A stretch of DNA of 64,000 nt from Pseudomonadota bacterium. GTDB lineage: Bacteria > Pseudomonadota > Gammaproteobacteria > Steroidobacterales > Steroidobacteraceae. The stretch spans positions 1 to 64,000 of the forward strand of contig JANXUT010000081.1 of assembly GCA_025356075.1 (NCBI GenBank), given 5' to 3'. Shown here piece by piece: positions 1 through 8,752 of the stretch. Made by a program: the position numbers and the translations under genes. Within the stretch, counting starts at the first letter, position 1. Each line of letters opens with the position of its first letter. The notes beneath the pieces are model-generated. The model saw only the letters and a program-made list of their open reading frames with translations. It was not told where the DNA came from and searched no databases.

Positions 1-1
1 G

Positions 2-2218
2 GACAAAACCTCGCCAGCGATCGATGTCGCCTACGAGGCGCGCGATCCGCACAAGCTGGCGGCGCATTTCGGCGTCGATGCGCGCGACGCTTTCGTTGCC
101 GTGCCGATCTGGACCACCACGCCCTGGACGTTGCCAGCGAGCCTGGCGGTGACCCTCGGCCCGGAGCTCGACTACGTGCTGGTCGAAGGCCCGGATCGTG
201 GGGGCAAGCAGCAGCTGCTCGTGCTTGCAGAGGCCCTGGCTGAATCCGCATTGAAGCGCTACGGCGAGGTCCCGCTAAAGATACGTGGCCGCGCCAAGGG
301 CGCCGCGCTCGAAGGCGAAGTGCTGGCGCATCCGTTCTACGAGCGGGTGATTCCGATCCTGCTCGGCGAGCATGTCACCACCGAGGCGGGCACCGGCGCC
401 GTGCACACCGCGCCCGGCCACGGCCTCGAGGACTTCATCGTCGGCCAGAAGTACGGCCTGCCGGTCGATAACCCCGTCGGCGGCGACGGCCGGTTCCTGC
501 CGGCGACGCCGCTGTTTGCGGGCCTGCAAGTGTTTCAGGCGAACGAGCGGATCATCGAGGTGGTGGGCGAGGCGCACCGGCTCCTGTCGCACGCGCCGTA
601 CCGCCACAGCTATCCGCACTGCTGGCGCCACAAGACGCCGGTGATCTTCCGCGCGACGCCGCAGTGGTTCATCAGCATGGAGGCTGAGAACCTCCGGGCC
701 GACACGCTCGCCGAGATCAAGAAGGTGAACTGGACGCCGCTCTGGGGCGAGAACCGCATCGCGAGCATGATCGAGAACCGCCCCGACTGGTGCATCTCGC
801 GCCAGCGGACCTGGGGCGTGCCTATTCCGCTCTTCCTCAACCGCGCGACGGGCGAGCCGCATCCGCGCACGCTCGAACTCATCGAGGCCGTCGCGGCGCG
901 GGTCGATGTACGCGGCATCGATGCGTGGTTCGACTTGCAGGCCGAGGAACTCCTCGGCGCCGATGCGGTCGACTACGAGAAGTCGCCGGACGTCATGGAC
1001 GTGTGGGTCGACTCCGGCGTCATGCACTGGTGCGTGACGCACCTGCGCCCGGAGATTCGCTCGCCCGCCGACCTCTATCTCGAGGGCTCCGACCAGCACC
1101 GCGGCTGGTTCCATTCGTCGCTCCTGACCTCGGTCGCGATCCACGGCCATGCGCCTTACCGCGGCGTCCTCACCCACGGCTTCACCGTGGACGAGAAGGG
1201 CCACAAGATGTCGAAGTCGCTCGGCAACACGCTGGTACCGCAGAAGCTGACGGCCTCGCTCGGCGCGGACGTGCTGAGGCTCTGGGTAGCCGCGACCGAC
1301 TACGCGAACGAGATTTCCGTTTCCGACGAGATCTTCAAGCGCACCGCCGAGTCGTACCGGCGCATGCGCAATACGCTGAGGTTCCTGCTCGGCAACTTCG
1401 CACGCTTCGACCCGGCGCAGCACGCCTTGCCGACGCACGAGCTCGTCGCGCTCGACCGCTGGGCGCTCGGCCGCGTGCACGCGCTGCAGGCCGAGATCGT
1501 CGCGGCCTACCGCAGCCACCAGTTCCACCTCATCTACCAGAAGATCCACAACTTCTGCGTCGTCGATCTCGGCGGCTTCTACCTCGACGTCCTGAAGGAC
1601 CGGCTCTACACGACCCCGGCGGATGGCGCGCCGCGGCGCTCCGCGCAGACCGCGCTCTGGCACATCGCCGAGGCGATGGTCCGCTGGCTTGCGCCGATCC
1701 TGAGCTTCACGGCCGAGGAGATCTGGGAGACGCTGCCGCCCGTCGCCGGTCGCCCCGAGTCCGTGTTCCTGTCGGAGTGGTACTCGCTCCCGGCTGCCTC
1801 CGACGACAGCGGCCTCGATTTTCACGCCGTCACCGCCTTGAAGGCCGACGTCGCGCGCGAGCTCGAGGTGTTGCGCACTGCAGGGCGCATCGGCGGCACC
1901 CTCGATGCGATCGTCGAGGTGTGGGTCAACGCGGCCGAGCGCGCGCGATTTGCGGGCTTCGGCGCGGAGCTCAGGTTCGCGCTCATCACCTCCGAGGCGC
2001 ACCTGCGCGATGAGTCGGCGCGGCCGGCCGATGCGGTGCCGGCGGCGAGCGTCGCCAAGGACGGCATCTACATCAGCGTGCGGCCGAGCACGGAGCCGAA
2101 GTGCGTGCGCTGCTGGCACCTGCGCGCGGATGTCGGCAGCGACCCGCGCCACGCCGAGATCTGCGCGCGCTGTGCGAGCAACCTCGAGGGTCCCGGCGAA
2201 GTAAGGAGATTCGCGTGA
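2..2218 (+). CDS. ileS: Isoleucyl-tRNA synthetase, 5'-truncated by window edge
   Basis: Class Ia synthetase that charges tRNA-Ile and edits misactivated valine. The frame is open from base 2 without a start, so the gene begins outside the window: about 738 codons are present against roughly 940 in the family, and the HIGH signature is missing. Visible are the CP1 editing domain (WTTTPWTLPAS near codon 38, GTGAVHTAPGHG further on), the KMSKS signature inside GHKMSKSLGNT near codon 402, an anticodon-binding helical region, and a C-terminal zinc finger with paired cysteines (KCVRCW and ICARC). The stop codon overlaps the GTG start of lspA, the usual ileS-lspA coupling. Identification is certain; only the N-terminus cannot be judged. 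Confidence 0.97.
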   Translation, partial: DKTSPAIDVAYEARDPHKLAAHFGVDARDAFVAVPIWTTTPWTLPASLAVTLGPELDYVLVEGPDRGGKQQLLVLAEALAESALKRYGEVPLKIRGRAKGAALEGEVLAHPFYERVIPILLGEHVTTEAGTGAVHTAPGHGLEDFIVGQKYGLPVDNPVGGDGRFLPATPLFAGLQVFQANERIIEVVGEAHRLLSHAPYRHSYPHCWRHKTPVIFRATPQWFISMEAENLRADTLAEIKKVNWTPLWGENRIASMIENRPDWCISRQRTWGVPIPLFLNRATGEPHPRTLELIEAVAARVDVRGIDAWFDLQAEELLGADAVDYEKSPDVMDVWVDSGVMHWCVTHLRPEIRSPADLYLEGSDQHRGWFHSSLLTSVAIHGHAPYRGVLTHGFTVDEKGHKMSKSLGNTLVPQKLTASLGADVLRLWVAATDYANEISVSDEIFKRTAESYRRMRNTLRFLLGNFARFDPAQHALPTHELVALDRWALGRVHALQAEIVAAYRSHQFHLIYQKIHNFCVVDLGGFYLDVLKDRLYTTPADGAPRRSAQTALWHIAEAMVRWLAPILSFTAEEIWETLPPVAGRPESVFLSEWYSLPAASDDSGLDFHAVTALKADVARELEVLRTAGRIGGTLDAIVEVWVNAAERARFAGFGAELRFALITSEAHLRDESARPADAVPAASVAKDGIYISVRPSTEPKCVRCWHLRADVGSDPRHAEICARCASNLEGPGEVRRFA

Positions 2219-2805
2219 GCGAGACGTCACCCGGGGGTAGCGGTAGCAAGGCGCCCTCGGCGCTTCGCTGGGTGGGCCTGAGCGCGCTCGTCATCGCGCT
2301 CGACCAGCTGACCAAGATGCTCATCGTCAGCCACCTCGAGCTCTTCGAGCGCCACCCGCTCGTGCCGCTCCTCGAGATCACACGCCTGCACAACCGCGGC
2401 GCCGCGTTCAGTTTCCTCAACGACGCCGGCGGCTGGCAGAAGTACCTGTTCGTCGCGCTTGGACTCGGTGTCAGCGCCGGGATTGTGTTCTGGCTGAGCC
2501 GGCTTGCGCTCGCCCGCGCGGGGCTCCTCGCGAGCGGCCTTGCGCTCATCATGGGCGGCGCGGTCGGCAACGTCATCGACCGGCTGACGCGCGGCTACGT
2601 CGTCGACTTCATCCACGTGCACTGGGAGACGCTCGCGCCAGCGATGCGCTTCACCTCCTTCCCGGCGTTCAACGTCGCGGACTCGGCGATCACGGTCGGT
2701 GCGGCGCTCCTCATCCTCGATTCGCTGCTCGAGTCGCGTCGGCCGCGGGCCGCCGAGGCGGCCCCGGCGGGGACCCCGCCACCGCCCGAATCCGGCGCGA
2801 CGTGA
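2215..2805 (+). CDS. lspA: Lipoprotein signal peptidase (signal peptidase II)
   Basis: Inner-membrane aspartyl protease that removes the signal peptide of diacylglyceryl-modified prolipoproteins. The 196-residue product has the expected four hydrophobic segments and both catalytic motifs: GNVIDRL (Asp near residue 122) and FNVADSA (Asp near residue 156). LDQLTK near the N-terminus is also typical. I start it at the GTG at 2215, which overlaps the ileS stop and follows an AAGGAG about six bases upstream; a frame open further upstream lies inside ileS and is ignored. The C-terminus is extended by an Ala/Pro-rich tail. The stop overlaps the ispH start by four bases, giving an ileS-lspA-ispH unit. 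Confidence 0.95.
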   Translation: MSETSPGGSGSKAPSALRWVGLSALVIALDQLTKMLIVSHLELFERHPLVPLLEITRLHNRGAAFSFLNDAGGWQKYLFVALGLGVSAGIVFWLSRLALARAGLLASGLALIMGGAVGNVIDRLTRGYVVDFIHVHWETLAPAMRFTSFPAFNVADSAITVGAALLILDSLLESRRPRAAEAAPAGTPPPPESGAT

Positions 2806-3752
2806 AGATTCACCTCGCCAATCCGCGCGGCTTCTGCGCCGGCGTCGATCGCGCCATCGACATCGTCGAGCGGGCGGTGGCGCTCTTCGGCGCGCCGATC
2901 TACGTGCGCCACGAGGTGGTCCACAACCGCCACGTCGTCGAGCGGTTGCGGGCGATGGGTGCGGTGTTCGTGGAGGAGCTCGACGAGGTGCCGGACGGCT
3001 CGACCGTGATCTTCAGCGCCCACGGCGTGTCGCGCCAGGTCCAGCAGGAGGCGGCGCGCCGCGGGCTTAAGGTGTTCGACGCGACCTGCCCGCTCGTGAC
3101 CAAGGTGCACATGGAGGTCACGCGCTATTCGCGCGACGCCCGCGAGGTGATCCTGATCGGCCATGCGGGGCACCCGGAAGTCGAAGGCACGATGGGCCAG
3201 TTCGACCTCTCGCTCGGCGGCAGCATCCACCTGGTCGAGACGCCCGATGACGTCGCGCGGCTCGCGATCCGTAACCCGCACGAACTCGCCTTCGTGACCC
3301 AGACGACCCTCTCGGTCGATGACACCGCGCGCGTGGTCGAGGCGCTGCGTACGCGCTTCCCGGAACTCAGGAGCCCGCGCAAGGAGGACATCTGCTACGC
3401 GACCCAGAACCGCCAGGACGCGGTCAAGCAGCTGGTCGCAATCTGCGACGTACTCATCGTCGTCGGCTCGCGCTCGAGCTCGAACTCGAACCGGCTGCGC
3501 GAGATCGCCGACAAGCGCAGCGTCGCCGGCTACCTCGTCGACGGCGCGGATGACTTGAAGCGCGAGTGGTTCGAGGGCTGCGCCGCCGTTGGCGTGACCG
3601 CCGGCGCCTCGGCGCCGGAGATCCTCGTGCAGCAGGTCGTCGAGCGGCTGCGCGAGTGGGGCGGCGAGACGGCGGCGGAACTGCCCGGCCGGACCGAGCA
3701 CGTGGTGTTCGCGCTGCCCCGCGAGCTGCGTGGCGTGCCCAAGCCCGCCTGA
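2802..3752 (+). CDS. ispH: 4-hydroxy-3-methylbut-2-enyl diphosphate reductase
   Basis: Last enzyme of the MEP isoprenoid pathway: reductively dehydroxylates HMBPP to IPP and DMAPP using a 4Fe-4S cluster. The 316-residue product matches the family length. The three cluster cysteines are in place: Cys12 in NPRGFCAG, one in [12 protein letters not shown] (about residue 96), and one in [11 protein letters not shown] (about residue 198). The active-site Glu lies in [17 protein letters not shown] start at 2802 sits in a GTGA overlap with lspA, so the two are translationally coupled. Functional assignment is firm. Confidence 0.97.
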   Translation: MKIHLANPRGFCAGVDRAIDIVERAVALFGAPIYVRHEVVHNRHVVERLRAMGAVFVEELDEVPDGSTVIFSAHGVSRQVQQEAARRGLKVFDATCPLVTKVHMEVTRYSRDAREVILIGHAGHPEVEGTMGQFDLSLGGSIHLVETPDDVARLAIRNPHELAFVTQTTLSVDDTARVVEALRTRFPELRSPRKEDICYATQNRQDAVKQLVAICDVLIVVGSRSSSNSNRLREIADKRSVAGYLVDGADDLKREWFEGCAAVGVTAGASAPEILVQQVVERLREWGGETAAELPGRTEHVVFALPRELRGVPKPA

Positions 3753-3763
3753 GGGGCCCTCGA

Positions 3764-3792
3764 TTGCTGCTGCAGAGCGCTTTCCGTATACT
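3764..3792 (+). promoter_or_regulatory. Sigma-70 promoter of the tRNA-Thr gene
   Basis: TTGCTG at 3764-3769, a 17-base spacer, then TATACT at 3787-3792. Transcription would start near 3799, a few bases before the mature tRNA. The stretch after the -10 box (CCGCGACC) is a GC-rich discriminator of the kind seen on stringently controlled stable-RNA promoters. It lies wholly in the ispH-tRNA gap. Confidence 0.72.
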
Positions 3793-3806
3793 CCGCGACC
3801 TTTCGC

Positions 3807-3882
3807 GCCGGTGTAGCTCAGCTGGTAGAGCAGTCGCTTCGTAAGCGAGAGGTCGGGGGTTCAATTCCCTCCACCGGCACCA
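3807..3882 (+). tRNA. tRNA-Thr(CGT)
   Basis: A 76-base cloverleaf that reads ACG threonine codons. The acceptor stem GCCGGTG pairs with CACCGGC. The D-arm is GCTC/GAGC, the anticodon loop TTCGTAA places CGT at positions 34-36 (3840-3842), the T-arm contains GGTTCAATTCC, and the CCA end is encoded (3880-3882). Position 27:43 is a G-G mismatch, leaving a four-pair anticodon stem; the E. coli tRNA-Thr(CGT) is also unpaired there (G-A). Its own promoter lies just upstream, and it converges on the acyl-AMP ligase gene. Confidence 0.96.
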
Positions 3883-3941
3883 CGATTTCCCGTTGAACTT
3901 CCGTGGCGGTCGCGCCGCGCTTGATCGGCGTGCGCCACCGG

Positions 3942-5900
3942 TCAGCCCGACTGGCTGGCCAGCTTGCCCTCCAGGTGGCGCGCGAGCTGGGCGACGGTCG
4001 GGAAGTCGAAGAGCTCGGTCAGGTCCACCAGCCCCGGGTATTCCTTGTCGATCTCCTCGTGGATCTGGATCAGCGTCAGCGAGCTCGCGCCGATCTCGAA
4101 GAGGTTGTCATCGACCTCGACGCGCTTGCCGGGCAGCGCGCCGTCGCAGATCGCCTTGATGCGCGCCTCGACCGTGTTGCCGACGTCGCGGTGTGCGTGG
4201 TGCGACTCGCGCAGGCGTGCCAGCTCATCGAGCTCGACGGTGAACTCGCCGCCCACGAATGCCCGCTCGAGTGCGACCCGCTGGATCTTGCCGCTGGTCG
4301 TCTTCGGGATCCGCTTGACCGGGACCACGTGCGCAACCTCAAGCCCTGAGTGCTCGTTCACGAGCCGCGTGACTTCGGCAGCGATCGGCAGGAATTCCTC
4401 GAGTGCGCCCCGATGCAGGATGAAGAACGTCAGCTCGTCCGATTCCGCGCCCGCCGGCCGGCAGCCGGCGGCGACGACCTTGCCGAGCTCGAGATCGTGG
4501 GCGCGCTGCGCGATCGCCTCGAGGTCGTGCGGGTAGTAGTTCTGGCCGTTGACGAAGATGACTTCCTTCGCGCGGCCGGTCACGAACAGGTCCTCGCCGA
4601 TGAGGACGCCGAGGTCACCCGTGTCGAGCCAGCCGTCCGCCGTGATCGTGCGCGCGTTGATCTCGGGCGCGGCGTAGTAGCCCTTCGTGACGTTGTCGCC
4701 GCGGATCAGCACGTGCCCGATCGAGCCACCGGGGAGCGCCTGCCGGCTCTCGGCGGCGATCCTGACTTCGCAGCCCGGGATCGCGCGGCCGACGTTCATC
4801 AGCGACACCGAATTGGTCGTGCCGGCCGGGACTTCGCCGGCGGGGCTGCCGATGTCGAGCCGGTGGCGGTCGAACGAGCGTGCCGAGTAGGCGGTCCCGG
4901 GCGAGCCGAAGGTGACGGCGAGCGTCGCCTCGGCGAGCCCGTACACCGGGAACATCGCGGTTCGCGCGAGCTTGTACGGCGCCATCCGGTCCACGAACTC
5001 ATCGCAAAGCTCGACCGAGATGGGTTCGGCGCCGTTGAAGATGAGTCGCACCGCCGACAGGTCGATTCCCTCGAGCGCGCGATCGCCGAGCACCTTGAGG
5101 AAATGGCGGTAGCCGAAATTGGGCGAGCTTAGGATCGTCGCGCGCCGCTCGGAGGCGAACTTAGGCCACAAGAGCGGCCGACGGATGAACAGCTCCGTCG
5201 ACATCAGGTGGTTCTCGATGCGGTTCGCGAACATGAAGATGTGCTTGCCGATCAGCCCCATGTCGTGGGTCAGCGGCATCCAGGAGAGCGCCACGTCGCG
5301 CTCGTTGAAGCCGGCGGCGAGCTTGGTGCCGCGGCAATTGGCAATGACGTTGCGGTGCGTGAGCACGATTCCTTTCGGCTCGCTGGTGGAGCCCGAGGAG
5401 AACTGGATGAAGGCGGTGTCATCGGCGCCCGGGTGCGCAGCGGTGCCGGAGGCGCCGGGGGCCATCTCGTCGATGAGTACCGCGCGCGCGCGCAGTGCAT
5501 CGAACGTGGCCGACTCGCCGACCGAGGCGGCGAAGGCGCCAAGGCGCTCGAGATTCTTCCGGTCGGTGTAGAGGTAGGGATGCTCTAGGAGCCGCGCGAT
5601 CCGAAGCAGCTTGTGGCGATGCTCGTCCGAGATACCGACTGCGAGTGGCACCGGGATTATCGCGCCGCTGACCGCGCCCCAAAAGCCGTCGATGAAGCGC
5701 TCGTTGTTGTTGAGGAAGATGATCAGCTTGTCGCCGCGCCGGGCGCCGAGCCGCTGCAGCTCCCCGAGCACGCCGAGCGCGCGCTCGTAGAGCGCGCCGA
5801 AGGGCACGATCGCCTCGTCGCGCTCGCCGTCGAGGTAGTGGATCGCGCGGTCGACGCCGCGATTCGCTTCCAGGATCTGGAACAGAGTCTCGTGTTGCAT
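3942..5900 (-). CDS. Fatty-acyl-AMP ligase fused to an acyl carrier domain
   Basis: Predicted to activate a fatty acid as acyl-adenylate and load it onto its own carrier domain. Of 652 residues, about 1-560 form an ANL adenylation domain: the P-loop-like FIQFSSGSTSEPKGIVLTH, the FAAL-type YGLAEATLAV, LDTGDLG, and the C-terminal catalytic lysine in IPKTTSGKIQR. FAAL-like wording around TGRAKEVIFVNGQNYYPHD favours acyl transfer to a carrier over CoA. Residues 575-650 are a phosphopantetheine-binding domain with NLFEIGASSL; the modified serine is near residue 607. ATG at 5900 is preceded by GAGG. It lies 47 bases downstream of the P450 on the same strand and probably forms an operon with it. The acyl substrate and final product are unknown; an acyl-CoA ligase role is less likely. 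Confidence 0.9.
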   Translation of the reverse strand: MQHETLFQILEANRGVDRAIHYLDGERDEAIVPFGALYERALGVLGELQRLGARRGDKLIIFLNNNERFIDGFWGAVSGAIIPVPLAVGISDEHRHKLLRIARLLEHPYLYTDRKNLERLGAFAASVGESATFDALRARAVLIDEMAPGASGTAAHPGADDTAFIQFSSGSTSEPKGIVLTHRNVIANCRGTKLAAGFNERDVALSWMPLTHDMGLIGKHIFMFANRIENHLMSTELFIRRPLLWPKFASERRATILSSPNFGYRHFLKVLGDRALEGIDLSAVRLIFNGAEPISVELCDEFVDRMAPYKLARTAMFPVYGLAEATLAVTFGSPGTAYSARSFDRHRLDIGSPAGEVPAGTTNSVSLMNVGRAIPGCEVRIAAESRQALPGGSIGHVLIRGDNVTKGYYAAPEINARTITADGWLDTGDLGVLIGEDLFVTGRAKEVIFVNGQNYYPHDLEAIAQRAHDLELGKVVAAGCRPAGAESDELTFFILHRGALEEFLPIAAEVTRLVNEHSGLEVAHVVPVKRIPKTTSGKIQRVALERAFVGGEFTVELDELARLRESHHAHRDVGNTVEARIKAICDGALPGKRVEVDDNLFEIGASSLTLIQIHEEIDKEYPGLVDLTELFDFPTVAQLARHLEGKLASQSG

Positions 5901-5947
5901 TCGTCGGAATCCTCAAGCCGCCGGGGCGGGGCGCCGCGGCGGGTCGA

Positions 5948-7285
5948 TTATGAACCGCTTTGGCGGCGCGGCACGAGCCGCATGCGCAGGCTCTTGCGCG
6001 AACGCAGGTTGATCGCGGCCTCGATCTCGACGGGGCCCTCGTCGATGTACTCCAGCCGCCAGTCGCGCGCCACGCGCGCGACGTGCACGGTCATCTCGTA
6101 CATCGCGAAGTTCTCGCCGACGCAGTGCCGCGGGCCCGCCGCAAACGGTATGTAGATCCACGCATCTCGCGGGTCGCTCGCCGCCCCGATGAAGCGCTCC
6201 GGCCGGAACTCCTCCGGGCGGTCCCAGTAGTCGGGATGGCGCTGGATGAGGTAGGGACTTAGCATCACATCGGCGCCGGCCGGCACCTCGTAGCCCGACA
6301 GCACGTCGGGCGCGATCGTGCGACGGCTCAGGAGCCAGCCCGGCGGGTAGAGCCGCATCGCTTCCTGCAGCGCCGCCTGCGTGTAGGCAAAGTTCTCGCT
6401 CGCCTGGAAGCCGAGCCCGCTGGTCGATGGCGCCGCATCCGCCTCCGCCTCGACCCTCGCCCGCGCCGCTGGATTGAGCGCGAGCAGGTACCACGTCCAG
6501 GCGAGGGCGCTCGCGCTCGTTTCGTGGCCGGCGACGACGAGTGTCATAACCTCATCGAGGAGCTCGCGTTCCGCCATCGGCTCGCCGCTGTCCTTGTCGC
6601 GCGCCGCCATCAGCATGGCGAGGAAATCGAAGTGCTGCTCGGCGGCGGCGCGGCGCTTGCGGGCAAGCTCGGCAACGAGGCGCGTCAGCGAGCGGAACTT
6701 GTAGGCGAACTGCAGGTTGCGGGCGGATTGCTCGGTGACGATGTTGAAGGGGTTCGTGCCAGTCTCGGCGGTCAGCCACGCCAGGTCGGTGCCGAAGATC
6801 GAACCGACGACGATGTCGAGAGTGAGTTCGCTCATCTCCTCGGTGATGTCGATCGGCTGGCCGCGCGCGGCGCTCGCCTGCCAGCGCCCGAGGCGCTCGG
6901 CGACGCAGCGGTCCACGAGCGCAGCGAACTGCTCGATGACGCGCCGGTGGAACAACGGCTGGATCATGCGCCGCTGCCGCCGCCACACCTCGCCCTCGCT
7001 CGTCATGATGCCGTTGCCGAGCAGGATGCGGACTCGGTCGAGGCCGACCCCCTTGGTGTAGTTGCGGTGGTTGCTGACGAGCACGCGCTTGATGTCAGCC
7101 GGGTTGTTGATGATCCAGGTGTCGGAGCCGCGGCCCGGCGCGAGGATCCGGAACATCGGGCCCGCCCCGCGCGCGGCCGCGACGAGGCGCTCGAGCGAAT
7201 CCTCGGTCGAACCGACATCGAAGCGGTCCGCCGCCAGCGGCGGCAGCCGCCCGGTCGCGGTATGCTGATTGAGATCGGGCGTCAT
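5948..7285 (-). CDS. Cytochrome P450
   Basis: Heme-thiolate monooxygenase of 445 residues. Seen in order: WRRQRRMIQPLFH (C-helix, heme propionate contact), AGHETSASALAW (I-helix oxygen-activation motif), EAMRLYPP (ExxR in the K-helix), and FAAGPRHCVGENFAMYE with the heme-ligating cysteine. No fused reductase or ferredoxin is present, so electrons must come from elsewhere. The ATG at 7285 (MTPDLNQ) is chosen because the extra N-terminal 41 codons of the open frame overlap the divergent PPTase and look non-coding. It precedes the FAAL-ACP gene in the same direction. By analogy with P450s that oxidise carrier-bound substrates, such as BioI, the acyl-ACP could be its substrate; this is inference. 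The usual alternative is a free fatty acid or terpenoid hydroxylase. Confidence 0.9.
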   Translation of the reverse strand: MTPDLNQHTATGRLPPLAADRFDVGSTEDSLERLVAAARGAGPMFRILAPGRGSDTWIINNPADIKRVLVSNHRNYTKGVGLDRVRILLGNGIMTSEGEVWRRQRRMIQPLFHRRVIEQFAALVDRCVAERLGRWQASAARGQPIDITEEMSELTLDIVVGSIFGTDLAWLTAETGTNPFNIVTEQSARNLQFAYKFRSLTRLVAELARKRRAAAEQHFDFLAMLMAARDKDSGEPMAERELLDEVMTLVVAGHETSASALAWTWYLLALNPAARARVEAEADAAPSTSGLGFQASENFAYTQAALQEAMRLYPPGWLLSRRTIAPDVLSGYEVPAGADVMLSPYLIQRHPDYWDRPEEFRPERFIGAASDPRDAWIYIPFAAGPRHCVGENFAMYEMTVHVARVARDWRLEYIDEGPVEIEAAINLRSRKSLRMRLVPRRQSGS

Positions 7286-7311
7286 TGGGGGCGCGTGGGA
7301 GGGGTCGACAC

Positions 7312-7329
7312 CACGTGACACAACACGTG
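7312..7329. promoter_or_regulatory. Tandem CACGTG palindromes between P450 and PPTase
   Basis: Two copies of the palindrome CACGTG, at 7312-7317 and 7324-7329, start 12 bases apart in the very short gap between the divergent P450 and PPTase genes. The extended unit CACGTGA is a direct repeat. The arrangement could be an operator for both genes. The two embedded GTGs are also the two most plausible in-frame starts of the PPTase, so the element may instead be coding. Confidence 0.35.
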
Positions 7330-7974
7330 AGTTTACATTACGCGGCGGTGCCCTCACAGCTGGCCGAGTCGTTGGAAGCCGAGTGGTTGCCGCGTCTGCC
7401 CCCGCCAAAGGCAGCGGCGATCCGCAGGCTGCGCCTCGCCGCGGATCGCAACGCCTCGCTCCTTGGCATCGCGCTCCTCGCCGCGGCCTGCGCGGAGCTC
7501 GGCACAGAATTTGACCCGGCCGCGCTCGAGTACCCCGGCGACGGCAAGCCGCAGCTGCGGGGCGGCCCGGACTTCAGCATTTCCCACACGCGCGGCCTCG
7601 TCGCCTGCGCAGCCGCCGCCAGCGGTCGGGTGGGACTCGACATCGAGACCTCCGGCAGCGTCACGGCACGTGTCGCCGGGCGGATCCTGTCGACTGAGGA
7701 GCGTGCCGTCGTCGAGCGGGGCGCGCTGAGCTCGACCGATGCGTGGGTGATCAAGGAAGCGGTCGTGAAGCTCACCGGGCGCGGCATCGGCGCACTGCAG
7801 CTGGTCGCGCTCCAGGCGGCCGGCGCGACTCTCGGGGGCGAGCGCTACTGGCTCGAGTCGGTCGAGATGCCGGACGGCTATGTCGCATGGCTCGCCTCTG
7901 ACCACGCCACGCGGCAGGTCGCGGTGCACGCCGTCGATGCCGCCGCCACCGCCCCGTTGCCGATGCGGCGCTAA
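7315..7974 (+). CDS. 4'-phosphopantetheinyl transferase, Sfp type
   Basis: Transfers the phosphopantetheine arm from CoA to a carrier-protein serine. The 219-residue product carries the Sfp-type motifs: a substrate-binding DFSISHTRG, VGLDIET (metal-binding Asp and Glu) and WVIKEAVVKLTGRG (WxxKEA..K). The start is uncertain: GTG at 7315 follows GGAGGGG, GTG at 7327 is an alternative, and an upstream extension to 7285 is possible but reads as low-complexity sequence. It is divergent from the FAAL-ACP/P450 pair and 31 bases upstream of the acyltransferase. The carrier domain next door is the obvious partner, although it could also serve as the cell's general PPTase. Confidence 0.88.
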   Translation: MTQHVSLHYAAVPSQLAESLEAEWLPRLPPPKAAAIRRLRLAADRNASLLGIALLAAACAELGTEFDPAALEYPGDGKPQLRGGPDFSISHTRGLVACAAAASGRVGLDIETSGSVTARVAGRILSTEERAVVERGALSSTDAWVIKEAVVKLTGRGIGALQLVALQAAGATLGGERYWLESVEMPDGYVAWLASDHATRQVAVHAVDAAATAPLPMRR

Positions 7975-8005
7975 GCCCGCAGAATCCGCGCCTCGCGAGG
8001 ACCCC

Positions 8006-8752
8006 GTGACCCAGCCGCCCGACACACCGCCCGCCAACGCCGCGCCCGCCGCGGCACCAACGCGCTCCGGGCGGCGCCTGAGCTTCGCGCGCCGCAGCCT
8101 CTACATGCTGGCGGTACCCTTCGCGATGGCGCTGGTGCGCTTCTGGTGGCTGACCTGTCGCATCGTGCGGGTCGAGGGCGCCGAGCACCTCGATGCCGCG
8201 CTCGAGGGCGGGCCGTCGGTGCCGGTGTACTGGCACCAGCACCAGCTCTATTGCGTGCGCTACCTGCTGCTCAGGCGCCGGCCCGGGCTCAAGCTCGCCT
8301 TCGCGATCAGCCCGTCGGTCGATGGAGAGCTCCCGGCGATGCTGGCGCGCTGGGTCGGTGCGCGGCCACTGCGCGGCTCCTCGACCTACGAGGGCGCCCG
8401 TGCGCTGCGGGATTACTACGTCGCGGTGCGCGAGGGATTCTCGCTCGCGATCACCACCGACGGGCCATACGGGCCGCGCTACGGCTTCAAGCCGGGTGCG
8501 ATCCTGCTGGCGCAGATGTCGGGACGGCCGATGGTGCCGATGGCATTCCACGCCTCGCGCGCCTGGCAGTTCCGCGCCTGGGACCGGTTCGTGCTGCCCT
8601 GGCCATTCGCGCGCATCGCCATTGCGCTTGGCAACCCGCGCCACGTCCCGAAGGGACTCGACGCGACGGGGCTCGCGAACTGGCAGGCCGAGATGGAGGC
8701 TGAGCTGCTCGCCGTCTACCGGAGGGCGCGCGCGGCGCTCGCGAGCGGCTGA
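8006..8752 (+). CDS. Lysophospholipid acyltransferase family protein (DUF374)
   Basis: Predicted membrane-associated acyltransferase of 248 residues. A hydrophobic N-terminal segment (about residues 30-55) is followed by VYWHQHQLYCVRY, SPSVDGELPAMLARW, and the DUF374 hallmark TTDGPYGPRYGFKPG. GTG at 8006 is chosen because GAGG lies five bases upstream and the earlier open frame overlaps the PPTase. It reads in the same direction as the PPTase, so the two are probably cotranscribed. DUF374 proteins resemble PlsC/LpxL acyltransferases, but their acceptors are poorly defined. Here it could transfer the acyl group made by the neighbouring ligase, which is inference. Its last 37 bases overlap the 3' end of the convergent cation exporter. 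Confidence 0.82.
   Translation: MTQPPDTPPANAAPAAAPTRSGRRLSFARRSLYMLAVPFAMALVRFWWLTCRIVRVEGAEHLDAALEGGPSVPVYWHQHQLYCVRYLLLRRRPGLKLAFAISPSVDGELPAMLARWVGARPLRGSSTYEGARALRDYYVAVREGFSLAITTDGPYGPRYGFKPGAILLAQMSGRPMVPMAFHASRAWQFRAWDRFVLPWPFARIAIALGNPRHVPKGLDATGLANWQAEMEAELLAVYRRARAALASG

Noticed and set aside
275-2230. 651-codon open frame on the minus strand opposite ileS
   Set aside because: Highly biased Arg/Ala/Val/Asp composition typical of antisense frames in GC-rich genes; the plus strand encodes an unmistakable synthetase.
3903-3938. GTGGCG / CGCCAC six-pair stem after the tRNA
   Set aside because: Large loop and short stem; weak as a terminator in such GC-rich DNA.
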